NCBI RefSeq assembly: GCF_024609265.1
Contig: NZ_JANHMP010000001.1
Coordinates: forward strand, 1,543,505 to 1,607,504
Source: Geothrix campi
GTDB taxonomy: Bacteria > Acidobacteriota > Holophagae > Holophagales > Holophagaceae
Direction of reading: 5' to 3'
Length of the DNA: 64,000 bases
Below the pieces are notes generated by a model. That model worked only from the letters and a program-made list of their open reading frames with translations, was not told the origin of the DNA and made no database searches. The position numbers and the translations under genes were made by a program. Below, one piece after another: positions 24,853 to 35,392 of this stretch (positions within the stretch are counted from its first letter, which is position 1; every line of letters starts with the position of its first letter).

Positions 24853-25896
24853 CTAGACCAGATCCGGCAACCGCCGGGGCGTGGGTGCCGACCAGTTGAG
24901 GCCCCCGGGCAGCAGGGCATAGCGGTTCATCACCCCCGTCCAGCGGGCCAGTTCGGCCTCGCGCACAGTGCCCTCGGGCCCCGTCATGGGCAGGCCCAGG
25001 AACTGGAGGAAGTCCTGGACCTCGGCGCCGGACACGCCCAGCAGGGGCGGCAGGGCTTCCAGGCTGTGGGTCCGGTCCCCGGCGGGAGGGGCAAGCAGCC
25101 GATAGTCGAAGGTCTCCCGCAGGACGGAGGCCGTGGCGGCGGGATCCAGCTCCTGGGCCGCGTCCAGGTGGGGGAACGGATTCCCCCCCAGCAATCCCAG
25201 GGCCTGGGCCATGCCGAGGTGCGCCAGCAGGTGGACGGGGTGGGCCTTGAGGACGGTTTCGAAGGCCGCCCGGGCTTCCTGGGCGCGGCCGAGGCGCAGC
25301 AGGGCCTCGCCCTGGCGCAGGTGCGCCTCGATGCGGCCTGGCTCGGCCTTGGTCCAGCGTTCCGCCACCGCGGCCATTTCCTCGGCCATGCCCTGGGCGC
25401 GGAAGAAGCCGGCCAGGTAGGCGAGGCTGGCCACGTCCTTGGGCGCGAGGAGCAACAGGCGATCCAGGACTTCGGCGGCCCGGAGGGTCTGGCCCTCCTG
25501 GTCCAGCCGGTTCGCCCAGTCCCGCAGAATCTCCACCTGCCGCGCCACCGGATGGTTCGGCGTGGAGCGCGCGGCCTCGGCCGGGTGCAGCAACTGGGTC
25601 TTCACCCACAGGTAACGGAGGGGATTCCGCCCCTCCGGCCCGGCCAGCTCCTCCTCGATGGCGTGAATGATGGTCCGGAGGCCGTGTTCCCAGAGCGGCG
25701 GCACGGGCATCTGCACGTGCGTGCGCAGCTGGCGGCTGAGGGGCTCCAGCGGGTTCCCGGTTCTTCCCAGGTGGAGGCGCAGCCGGATCAGGTCCAGGCC
25801 CGGTTCCGGTCCGGACTGGAAGGCCACCCGCAGGGCCAGCTCGCCCGTATCGGGGTCGAAACCGTCCAGGATCAGGAAGCGAAGGTGGGCCCGCAT
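24853..25896 (-). CDS. tetratricopeptide-repeat protein
   Basis: A 347-residue soluble protein without a signal peptide. Residues of about 135-265 form at least three TPR-like helix pairs (LRAAEVLDRLLLLAPKDVAS, IEAHLRQGEALLRLGRAQEA and AFETVLKAHPVHLLAHLGM). The N-terminal 120 residues and the C-terminal end (about 285-345) match no domain I know. Likely a protein-protein interaction scaffold; neighbours do not name a partner. Confidence 0.75.
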   Translation of the reverse strand: MRAHLRFLILDGFDPDTGELALRVAFQSGPEPGLDLIRLRLHLGRTGNPLEPLSRQLRTHVQMPVPPLWEHGLRTIIHAIEEELAGPEGRNPLRYLWVKTQLLHPAEAARSTPNHPVARQVEILRDWANRLDQEGQTLRAAEVLDRLLLLAPKDVASLAYLAGFFRAQGMAEEMAAVAERWTKAEPGRIEAHLRQGEALLRLGRAQEARAAFETVLKAHPVHLLAHLGMAQALGLLGGNPFPHLDAAQELDPAATASVLRETFDYRLLAPPAGDRTHSLEALPPLLGVSGAEVQDFLQFLGLPMTGPEGTVREAELARWTGVMNRYALLPGGLNWSAPTPRRLPDLV

Positions 25897-25998
25897 GACC
25901 TGAGGTTAACAAGCCCCGGTCGCCCTTGCCGGCACCATTGGAGGTTGACCGCGCCCACTCCAGGCCCGATGATGCCATATCTGCCTAAGGAGACCGCC

Positions 25999-26571
25999 AT
26001 GAAGAGGTTCCTGCTGCCCGTGCTCCTAGTGGCACCCCTCGCCGCCCAGACCTTCGAGGTGGGGCTCAATGTTTCCCGCCAGCAGTACCCCAGCCACACC
26101 TCGGGGTTGGCAACTGGAGAACCCCAGGACAAGACGGTGGTCGCTGGACGCTTCGGTTACTCCTTCGTGGATCTTGGCCCCGCGCTCTTCCAGGTCACCG
26201 CCGCCTACCAGCCCAAGGCCGACACCGAATTCAAGGTGAACGGCGCCAACACTGGAGTGCAGCTCGGCCAGGAATACTGGGGCGTGGGCGCCATGTTCAA
26301 CTTCAAGGCGCTGGTGGCCGTGGGCGCCGGCGTCGAGTACCGCTCGGAAAAGCTGTCCACCCCTGGCCTCAGCACCACGTACGGCCGGCCCTGGGCCCGG
26401 GTCAATGCCGGCTATGCCTTCCCCACGCCGCTGGTGAAGCCCTTCATCGGCATCGAAGTGGCAGCCCCCCTGGTCAAGAAGGACTACAGCGATTCCCTCG
26501 GTCAGGAGGACGCGCTGAAGTCCTTCGCGCCCAAGCTGCAGATCGGCATCTACGGCGGCATCCGGTTCTGA
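25999..26571 (+). CDS. small outer-membrane beta-barrel protein
   Basis: A 190-residue protein with a signal peptide (KRFLLPVLLVAPLAAQ, ATG 25999 after AAGGAG). The rest is alternating amphipathic strands with Gly and aromatic girdles (GRFGYSFVDLGPALFQVTAA, WGVGAMFNFKALVAVGAGVEY) and the protein ends in Phe (YGGIRF), as outer-membrane barrels do. Probably an eight-stranded OmpA/OmpW-like barrel; no ligand is predicted. It is followed by an intrinsic terminator, so it is a single-gene unit. Confidence 0.8.
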   Translation: MKRFLLPVLLVAPLAAQTFEVGLNVSRQQYPSHTSGLATGEPQDKTVVAGRFGYSFVDLGPALFQVTAAYQPKADTEFKVNGANTGVQLGQEYWGVGAMFNFKALVAVGAGVEYRSEKLSTPGLSTTYGRPWARVNAGYAFPTPLVKPFIGIEVAAPLVKKDYSDSLGQEDALKSFAPKLQIGIYGGIRF

Positions 26572-26590
26572 GCCCCGGCTGCCATGCGTG

Positions 26591-26617
26591 AAAGGGACAC
26601 CTCCGGGTGTCCCTTTT
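26591..26617 (+). terminator. intrinsic terminator after beta-barrel gene
   Basis: A ten-base-pair stem AAAGGGACAC / GTGTCCCTTT with a six-base loop and a four-T tail, 20 bases past the stop codon. Confidence 0.85.
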
Positions 26618-26649
26618 CCGTATGATGAAGGCTCATTCACCGAGGAACG

Positions 26650-27411
26650 ATGGAACTCCGGATCCTGGGCTGCAGCGGCGGGGAGGCCGAGGGCGAGCGC
26701 CTGACCGGGCTCCTCGTGAACGGCTGCGTGGCCATCGACGCCGGTTCCATCACCGCGGCGCTGACCGTGGAGGAACAGGTGCAGATCCAGCACGTGTTCC
26801 TCAGCCACTCCCACCTGGATCACATCTGCACGCTGCCCTTCTTCACCAAGAACATCTTCGGGCACACTCACGAGGCGGTGGAGATCCACGCCCTGCCCGA
26901 GACCCTCGACGCGCTGCGCCGCCATCTCTTCAACGACGAGCTCTGGCCCGACTTCAGCGTGATTCCCAGCCCCAACGATCCCACCATTCGCTACACCGAG
27001 ATCGAGCCGGAACACACCTACCATGTGTGCGGCCTCCACATCACGCCCATCCGGGTGAACCATCTGGTGCCCTGCGTGGGCTACAAGGTCGAGGACGGCA
27101 AGGACGCCTTCATCTTCACCAGTGATACCGCTGAGACCGACCAGATCTGGGAGGTGGCCAACGCCACGCCCCACCTGCGGCTCGTCATCACCGAGGCCAG
27201 CTTCCCCAACGAGCAGGCCTGGCTGGCCGAAGCCTCCAAGCACCTCACACCCGCCAAGCTCGGCGTGGAGCTGCGGAAGCTCCATCGCGACGTGCCGGTG
27301 CGGGTCTACCACCTCACGCCGGGCGACAAGGCCATCATGCTCCCCCAGCTGCAGGCCCTGGGCGATTCGCGGATCAGCCTGCTGGCCCAGAACGAGCGGC
27401 TGTCCTGGTGA
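26650..27411 (+). CDS. MBL-fold hydrolase, cyclic-nucleotide phosphodiesterase-like
   Basis: A 253-residue metallo-beta-lactamase-fold protein. The opening MELRILGCSGGEAEGERLTG, then VAIDAGS, is typical of the class II cyclic-nucleotide phosphodiesterase-like branch. The metal motif is HSHLDH at about 54-59, followed by NHLVP, FTSDTAETD and EASFP. Probably hydrolyses a phosphodiester such as cyclic AMP, but the substrate is not proven by sequence. It converges on the HPt gene, whose 3' end is only eight bases away. Confidence 0.8.
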   Translation: MELRILGCSGGEAEGERLTGLLVNGCVAIDAGSITAALTVEEQVQIQHVFLSHSHLDHICTLPFFTKNIFGHTHEAVEIHALPETLDALRRHLFNDELWPDFSVIPSPNDPTIRYTEIEPEHTYHVCGLHITPIRVNHLVPCVGYKVEDGKDAFIFTSDTAETDQIWEVANATPHLRLVITEASFPNEQAWLAEASKHLTPAKLGVELRKLHRDVPVRVYHLTPGDKAIMLPQLQALGDSRISLLAQNERLSW

Positions 27412-27418
27412 TTCGTCT

Positions 27419-27790
27419 TCAGTTTTCCGGGAAGGCGGACCGAAGCGCCGCCAGGGCCTCTTCGTAGGCGGTCGGAAACGTTTCCGAGAGGCTCCGCGCC
27501 TCGTTCCACCGGCCCTCCTGAAGGTACTCCTCCAGTTGGCGGGTCAGGTCCGCGAACCGCATGAGCCCAAGGGTGCCGAGGGCCCCCTTCAGCTGGTGGG
27601 CTTCCGGGCTCGCCACACCCTTGTCCTCATCCGCGAGGGCTTTTCGCAAAGCCGTCAGCCGGGCGGGAGCGTCCGCCTCGAGCAGCCCGACCAGTTCCCG
27701 CACCAGTCCTGGCTCCGCCCCCATCTCCAGAAGGTCCTGGAGGGGCTGGGGATCGAGTACTGGCAGCGGATCGGGCAAGGCTCCTCCCAT
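27419..27790 (-). CDS. histidine phosphotransfer (HPt) protein
   Basis: A 123-residue HPt domain protein. The phospho-accepting His is in EAHQLKGALGTLGLMRFA, the standard AHxLKGxxxxxG motif at about residue 66. It carries phosphoryl groups between hybrid kinases and receiver proteins. No kinase is adjacent; a lone receiver is encoded at 53786 and could be a partner, though nothing proves it. Confidence 0.88.
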   Translation of the reverse strand: MGGALPDPLPVLDPQPLQDLLEMGAEPGLVRELVGLLEADAPARLTALRKALADEDKGVASPEAHQLKGALGTLGLMRFADLTRQLEEYLQEGRWNEARSLSETFPTAYEEALAALRSAFPEN

Positions 27791-27871
27791 GAGCGATCTT
27801 CACCCACCCTCATCGGCGGAGTGGGATGAGTCCTTGAAGTTGGGAGGTTGGAACGGGGCGATGGCCGAAGA

Positions 27872-28294
27872 TCAGAACCCGTGGCCCGCGGGGTGTCCGG
27901 CGGCCTGGAGGCGGATGAGGCTGGCGTCGAGGGCGGCCTGGGCGGTGGCCAGGTCATGCTCCGTGTGGGCCTCCTTCAGGAGCTTGAGCGCACGCTGGCG
28001 CTGGGCCTCGACCTGCTCCAGGTCGATCATGTCCACGGTCTCGCTTTCCCGGGCCAGGATGGTGACCCGGTCGGGGCCCACTTCCGCGAAGCCGCCGAAG
28101 ACCGTCAGCCAGTGTTTCTGGCCGTCCCGGATGTAGTAGAGCAGGCCGTCGCCCACCTCGGTCATCAGGGGCGTGTGACCGGGCAGGATGCCGTAGTAGC
28201 CGCGGGCCGCCGTGGGGAACTGCACCTCGGCCACCTCGGCCGAAAAGACCGGCCGTTCCGGGGTGACGACTTCCAGCTTGATGGATTGAGACAT
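27872..28294 (-). CDS. atpC: ATP synthase epsilon subunit
   Basis: A 140-residue epsilon subunit of F1. The N-terminal beta sandwich opens KLEVVTPERPVFSAEVAEVQ, and GYYGILPGHTPLMTEVGDG is the family signature. A two-helix hairpin follows (ESETVDMIDLEQVEAQRQRA). It is the last gene of the operon, 60 bases after atpD, with a perfect hairpin between them. Confidence 0.95.
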   Translation of the reverse strand: MSQSIKLEVVTPERPVFSAEVAEVQFPTAARGYYGILPGHTPLMTEVGDGLLYYIRDGQKHWLTVFGGFAEVGPDRVTILARESETVDMIDLEQVEAQRQRALKLLKEAHTEHDLATAQAALDASLIRLQAAGHPAGHGF

Positions 28295-28311
28295 GGCAGG
28301 CTCTTTTCAAG

Positions 28312-28340
28312 GCTCGGAATCCGCAGAGCGGATTCCGAGC
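28312..28340 (-). other. perfect 13-bp intercistronic hairpin (atpD-atpC)
   Basis: GCTCGGAATCCGC and its exact complement flank a three-base loop between the atpD stop and the atpC start. It lacks a T run, so it is more likely an mRNA processing or stability hairpin, adjusting epsilon relative to beta, than a terminator. Confidence 0.6.
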
Positions 28341-28354
28341 GGGGGAAAGCGAAA

Positions 28355-29895
<1,541 letters not shown>

Positions 29896-30777
29896 TCAAG
29901 CATTTGCTCCGGACACGATCTCGATGATCTGGTTGGTGATGCCGGCCTGGCGGATCTTGTTCATGGTCAGGGTCAGCTTGGCGATCATCTCGCCGGCGTT
30001 GTTGCTGGCCTTGTCCATGGCGGCCATGCGGGCGCCATGCTCGGAAGCGCTGCTCTCCAACAGGTTGCGGAGCAGTTCGGTCTCGACGAAGCGGGGCAGC
30101 AGGGTCTCCAGCACCGAGTTGGGATCGGGTTCCAGCAGGTGGGACACCTCGAGGGCCTCGCGGCCCTCGGCGCGCCGGTCCAGTTCCATGGGGAAGACCC
30201 GGAACACCGTGGGCGTCTGGGACATGGGGCTGTTGAAGTAGTTGTAGATCACGTAGAGCGCGTCGATCTCGCCGGCGTGGTACTGGGCGGCGGCGCCTTC
30301 GGAGATCTCGGTCACCACGCGCTGGAAGCCGGCCAGGGGAATGCCAAGGTACTCCCCCGCAGCGGTCAGCTGGCGCTTGCGCGCCCACTCGGCCGCGCGC
30401 TTGCCCACCACATCCAGGTGGACGATCTCGGCGGTGGTTTCCGCCACGAACGTGTTGGCGGCCTTGAGCACGTTGGCGTTGAAACCGCCGCAGAGCCCCT
30501 TGTCCGAAGCCACGAGGACCACGCGGATGCGCTTCTCCTCGCGGGGGGACAGGAAAGCCTGGGCGGCGGGGCCCGGCTGGATCTCGGAATCACCCTTGAT
30601 GCGGCTCACGACCCGGCGGACGACTTCCATCATCTTGCCGGCGTAGGGGCGCAGGGCCACCAGGCGCTCCTGAGACTTCCGCAGCTTCACTGCGGAGATC
30701 ATCTTCATGGCCTTGGTGACCTGTTGGGTGTTCTTCACCGACCGGATGCGGCGGCGAATGTCCTGGAGACCGGCCAT
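29896..30777 (-). CDS. atpG: ATP synthase gamma subunit
   Basis: A 293-residue gamma subunit, the rotating central stalk. The N-terminal helix MAGLQDIRRRIRSVKNTQQV, then TKAMKMISAVKLRK, is the family signature; DKGLCGGFNANV lies in the Rossmann-like domain, and the C-terminal helix ends TNQIIEIVSGANA. The start follows the atpA stop by four bases. Confidence 0.96.
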   Translation of the reverse strand: MAGLQDIRRRIRSVKNTQQVTKAMKMISAVKLRKSQERLVALRPYAGKMMEVVRRVVSRIKGDSEIQPGPAAQAFLSPREEKRIRVVLVASDKGLCGGFNANVLKAANTFVAETTAEIVHLDVVGKRAAEWARKRQLTAAGEYLGIPLAGFQRVVTEISEGAAAQYHAGEIDALYVIYNYFNSPMSQTPTVFRVFPMELDRRAEGREALEVSHLLEPDPNSVLETLLPRFVETELLRNLLESSASEHGARMAAMDKASNNAGEMIAKLTLTMNKIRQAGITNQIIEIVSGANA

Positions 30778-30781
30778 CGGA

Positions 30782-32386
<1,605 letters not shown>

Positions 32387-32929
32387 TTAGGCCGAAAGAA
32401 GCTGCGTCTTGAGCTGGCGGAGCTGGCCCTGGAGCGAGGCGTCCAGGACCGTGGAACCCACCTGGACCTTCAGGCCGCCGAGGAGGGCGGAATCCTGGTG
32501 CCAGGAAAGGCGGATGGTCTTGCCCGTGCGGGCGGTGAGCGAAGCCACCAGAGCCTTGGTCTGGGCCTCGCTCAGGGGCTGGGCGCTGGCCACCTTGGCT
32601 TCCACGATGCCGGCGCGCTCATCTACCTGCTCCGCGAAGGTGCGGCGGATGTCCGCCAGCAGGTTCAGACGGCCCGCTTCGGCCACCACCCGAAAGAAGT
32701 GGCGGAGGGTCTGGCTCACCTGCGCGGCGGCGAGAATGGTCTCGAAGACCTCGGCCTTCTTGGTGGGCAGCACCAGGGGCGAGGCCACCAGGCGGGACAG
32801 ATCGGCATTGGCGGCCACGGTGGCGGCCACGGTGTCCAGTTCCTGCTGCAGCTGGGGCACGTTGCCCTGCTGGTCGCCGATCTGGAGGAGAGCCTTGGCG
32901 TAGCGCCGGGCGGTCAGGCGGTTGCTCAC
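32387..32929 (-). CDS. atpH: ATP synthase delta subunit
   Basis: A 180-residue delta (OSCP) subunit that links F1 to the peripheral stalk. The GTG start at 32929 follows GGAG. LTARRYAKALLQIGDQ opens the six-helix N-domain, and LGGLKVQVGSTVLDASLQGQ is the C-terminal family signature. It overlaps the 3' end of the b' gene by four bases. Confidence 0.95.
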   Translation of the reverse strand: MSNRLTARRYAKALLQIGDQQGNVPQLQQELDTVAATVAANADLSRLVASPLVLPTKKAEVFETILAAAQVSQTLRHFFRVVAEAGRLNLLADIRRTFAEQVDERAGIVEAKVASAQPLSEAQTKALVASLTARTGKTIRLSWHQDSALLGGLKVQVGSTVLDASLQGQLRQLKTQLLSA

Positions 32930-33693
32930 TGGACTCCTCCGGTCTGCTGGCCGATCTGCTGGATGGCGCGATCGAGGGCCTTGGCGGCGTCCGGACCCTG
33001 CATCCTGGATTCGAGGCGCTTCGCAGCGCCTTCCACGGCCAACTCGGCTACGAGGGCCCGCAGTTCCAGTTCGGCCTGACGCTTCTGGAAGCCGATCTCG
33101 GCCTGGGCCTGGGCCAGGATCTGGGTGGCTTCGGCCCGGGCAGCCTCCAGCACGCGCTGTTTCTCGGCCTCGGCATCGGTCTCCGCCTTGGCGAGGATGC
33201 CCGCCAGCTCACCTTCGAGCCCGGCCATCTTCGCTTCCATCTCCTTCATCTGGGCCTCGCCCTCGGCCTTGTCCTTCTCCGCCTGGGCGAGCAGGGTCTC
33301 CAGCTCCTCCTTGCGGGACTTGAACATGGCAGACAGCGCGCCCTTCAGCAGGAAGAACAGGGCAGCACCATAGATCGCGAAATTCAGTAGCTGGACCAGA
33401 AAGGCCCCGCCCTTGCCGTAGTCCTTGCCGAAGAGCTTCATGGCGGGGCCGTGATGGGCGCCGCCCTTGGCCTCGTGACCGGCCGCCTCGTGGCCAGTCG
33501 CTTCGTGGCCGGCGGCTTCAGTCCCGTGCGCTTCCGGTGCATGGCCTTCGGCCGGCTGGGCTTCGTGCCCACCGACAGGGGCCTCGTGCTTCTCAGCCGC
33601 GGGGGCGGCATGGGCGTCATGCGCCTGCGCCACCAGCCCGAGGGGGCTGAGGACCAGGGCGGTGGCGAGAGAAAGTCGGGTCAGCGTCTTCAT
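32926..33693 (-). CDS. atpF': ATP synthase b'-like subunit with His-rich exported extension
   Basis: A 255-residue b-type peripheral stalk subunit. Residues 96-118 are the membrane helix, followed by a long charged coiled coil (KSRKEELETLLAQAEKDKAE and onward) ending in a delta-binding tail. Unusually, a cleavable-looking signal peptide (residues 1-23) and a His/Glu/Ala-rich segment of HEA(A/T)GHEA units (residues 24-81) precede the helix. Ordinary b subunits start directly with the helix. The extension would lie on the outer face of the inner membrane and could bind metal. Placement between atpF and atpH marks it as the second b copy. Confidence 0.88.
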   Translation of the reverse strand: MKTLTRLSLATALVLSPLGLVAQAHDAHAAPAAEKHEAPVGGHEAQPAEGHAPEAHGTEAAGHEATGHEAAGHEAKGGAHHGPAMKLFGKDYGKGGAFLVQLLNFAIYGAALFFLLKGALSAMFKSRKEELETLLAQAEKDKAEGEAQMKEMEAKMAGLEGELAGILAKAETDAEAEKQRVLEAARAEATQILAQAQAEIGFQKRQAELELRALVAELAVEGAAKRLESRMQGPDAAKALDRAIQQIGQQTGGVQ

Positions 33694-33694
33694 C

Positions 33695-34207
33695 TCAGGC
33701 CTGCTTCAGAAGGGTCTGGGCCATGGACTCGGAGAGGGCGTCCACCTGGGCCAGCAGGTTCTGCCTGGCCTCGGCCTGCTGGGACTTCAGGGCGGTCACC
33801 GCCGCCTGGCGCTCGGCCTGGGCCTTGGTGCGGGCCTCATCCAGCAGCAGCTGCTTATCCTTGCCAGCGGCATCCGCCAGCGCCTTCCGGCGCGCGAAGG
33901 CCTGGGCGCGAAGGTCCTTCAGGCGGCCCTGGTAGTCCTTCTGGCGGGCGTCCAACTGGGCCGCGGCCTGGGCCTTGGCATCCCCACCGGCGCTCAGGTC
34001 GCGCTCCCGATCGTCCATGACCTGGGTGATGGGCTTGAAGAACACCACGCGGAGGTAGAGGTAGAGCACCACGAGCAGGACGATCACGAACAGGATGGCC
34101 GGCAGGTCGGGGCGCATGGGATCCGGCATCTGAGCCAGGATGCGCGCGACGGGGCCGTCCCCTTCCGGTGATCGGAGCGTCAGATTCGCCAGTTCCAGCA
34201 GCGCCAC
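33695..34207 (-). CDS. atpF: ATP synthase b subunit
   Basis: A 170-residue b subunit. The GTG at 34207 is chosen, with GGAGGG seven bases upstream; the longer open frame before it does not look like coding. The membrane helix is in PAILFVIVLLVVLYLYLRVV (about 30-50), followed by VMDDRERDLSAGGDAKAQAA and a long heptad-patterned helix. It is the first gene of the operon. No atpB, atpE or atpI lies upstream; the adjacent DNA holds tRNAs on the other strand. Confidence 0.88.
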   Translation of the reverse strand: MALLELANLTLRSPEGDGPVARILAQMPDPMRPDLPAILFVIVLLVVLYLYLRVVFFKPITQVMDDRERDLSAGGDAKAQAAAQLDARQKDYQGRLKDLRAQAFARRKALADAAGKDKQLLLDEARTKAQAERQAAVTALKSQQAEARQNLLAQVDALSESMAQTLLKQA

Positions 34208-34357
34208 AGGCCACCCTCCAGAAACATCCCAAGGCCAAGGCCGAATGGATCGGCCAGGGTCACACCGACACCAGCGAAAGGTCCGCGGGAACCCCTGGCA
34301 CGGAAGTCTGAAAACCTTACCAGATCTGCCTGAAACCCTCAACGCAGACCTTTGGCC

Positions 34358-34386
34358 TTGACCCTTCCGGCGTCCCGTGTGAGGAT
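34358..34386 (+). promoter_or_regulatory. putative tRNA-Val promoter
   Basis: TTGACC and GAGGAT with a 17-base spacer lie just before tRNA-Val. The -10 match is poor (three of six). The rest of the 195 bases between atpF and the tRNA shows no other feature; the atp promoter must read the other way from here but no clear boxes are visible. Confidence 0.35.
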
Positions 34387-34402
34387 CGTGATTCGGCGAT
34401 TC

Positions 34403-34478
34403 GGGCGATTAGCTCAGTCGGTAGAGCAGCTGCCTTACACGCAGCATGTCGGCGGTTCGAGCCCGTCATCGCCCACCA
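34403..34478 (+). tRNA. tRNA-Val (UAC)
   Basis: Acceptor GGGCGAT pairs with ATCGCCC, the anticodon stem GCTGC/GCAGC encloses CTTACAC with anticodon TAC, the T loop is TTCGAGC, and CCA is encoded. tRNA-Asp follows 19 bases later. Confidence 0.95.
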
Positions 34479-34497
34479 GCTCGCTGGTGAAAAGCAA

Positions 34498-34574
34498 GGG
34501 GTTGTAGCTCAGTCGGTTAGAGTGCCGGCCTGTCACGCCGGAGGTCGCGGGTTCGAGCCCCGTCAGCCCCGCCA
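34498..34574 (+). tRNA. tRNA-Asp (GUC)
   Basis: Acceptor GGGGTTG pairs with CAGCCCC, anticodon loop CTGTCAC gives GTC, and the T loop is TTCGAGC. CCA is encoded. An inverted partial copy of its 3' end lies just beyond the terminator. Confidence 0.95.
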
Positions 34575-34616
34575 GAACGAAAAAGGGTCCCACGCGGGGC
34601 CCTTTTTCGTTCTGGC
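34571..34616 (+). terminator. long palindromic terminator after tRNA-Asp
   Basis: A 17-base perfect inverted repeat (GCCAGAACGAAAAAGGG and its complement) begins inside the tRNA CCA end; the lower stem is GC-rich and the A/T blocks supply a T run in either direction. It would terminate transcription from both strands. Confidence 0.85.
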
Positions 34617-34932
34617 AGAACTGACAAGCGGAGCTCGAACCCCGTCCCGGCCGTGCATGCGCGGCCGGGATCCAGCGTCGAGTGCGGAGTCGGCAGAGGC
34701 AGCGAAGGCCCTCCAGTGGAGGGCCGAAGTAGCCGCCGGCTACACGGCGGACCCTAGCCCGAAGGGCGACGGGGGACGCGTTGACTCGGGCTCCGCCCTC
34801 GCCCTTCGGGCGGCCATGACCTACGGTCATGCCGTCCTATTCTCCTTCCGCTTCGCTGCAGTCGAATGGTCGAGCCCCGTGATCGCATTCGTCGGCGCAG
34901 AGGGCGGAGTACGACGACACCAGGACCCGTCC
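34617..34932. repeat. hairpin-rich non-coding tract with tRNA-Asp 3' relic
   Basis: A 316-base gap with no convincing gene. Its start is an inverted, diverged copy of the tRNA-Asp 3' end: on the minus strand CGGGGTTCGAGC, then TCTGCCAGAACGAAAAAGGG. Further palindromes follow: CCCGGCCGTGCATGCGCGGC at about 34645, and GGCCCTCCA / TGGAGGGCC at 34707-34725. Antisense frames here give only the known artefact peptides of tRNA sequence. It may be a tRNA-associated repeat or an old integration scar. Confidence 0.55.
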
Positions 34933-35277
34933 CTATCGCATCTCGCTCTTGAACACCGCCAGGTCCCGCCGCAGGATCGTCGCGCGGTTCTTGGCCTCGG
35001 TCGACTTCAGGTGAGGGGCCAACTCCTCCAGTTCCCGGTCGACGCGTTCAAGGGTGGCCAGCGGCGTCTCGACCTGGGTAGACGCATCCACCCCCAGGGC
35101 CTGGGTCCGACCCGCCTCCTGCCACTGCTGGCGGGCCCGCTGGAACTGCTCGCCCAGGGCGATCACCTGCTGCTCCTCCTCCGAGAGGGCCACCCACGGA
35201 AGGCGACCCGTCAGGAAGTAGTAGCCTCCGGTAAACAGGCCCGCCACAACCAGGAAGACAGTCAAAATCCTCTTCAC
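34933..35277 (-). CDS. small exported or anchored protein, unknown
   Basis: A 114-residue protein with an N-terminal hydrophobic segment (RILTVFLVVAGLFTGGYYFL) that is either a signal peptide or an anchor. The rest is a helical, charged stretch (EEEQQVIALGEQFQRARQQW and ERVDRELEELAPHLKS) likely to form a coiled coil. No family is recognised. It is divergent from der. Confidence 0.65.
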   Translation of the reverse strand: MKRILTVFLVVAGLFTGGYYFLTGRLPWVALSEEEQQVIALGEQFQRARQQWQEAGRTQALGVDASTQVETPLATLERVDRELEELAPHLKSTEAKNRATILRRDLAVFKSEMR

Positions 35278-35392
35278 GAAAACACCTCGTCGGATTTCTC
35301 CGCCCCAGCTTACGGCGGAATAAGGAGGCTGTCTTCATTCCTTCCCTGTCTTTTCCCGCCTGAACCGATAGACTGGAAGGCTTGGAACAGAT

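Noticed and set aside
34435-34830. A minus-strand frame encoding GLTGLEPATSGVTGRHS
   Set aside because: This is the well-known spurious peptide produced by reading tRNA genes on the antisense strand; it covers tRNA-Asp and tRNA-Val.
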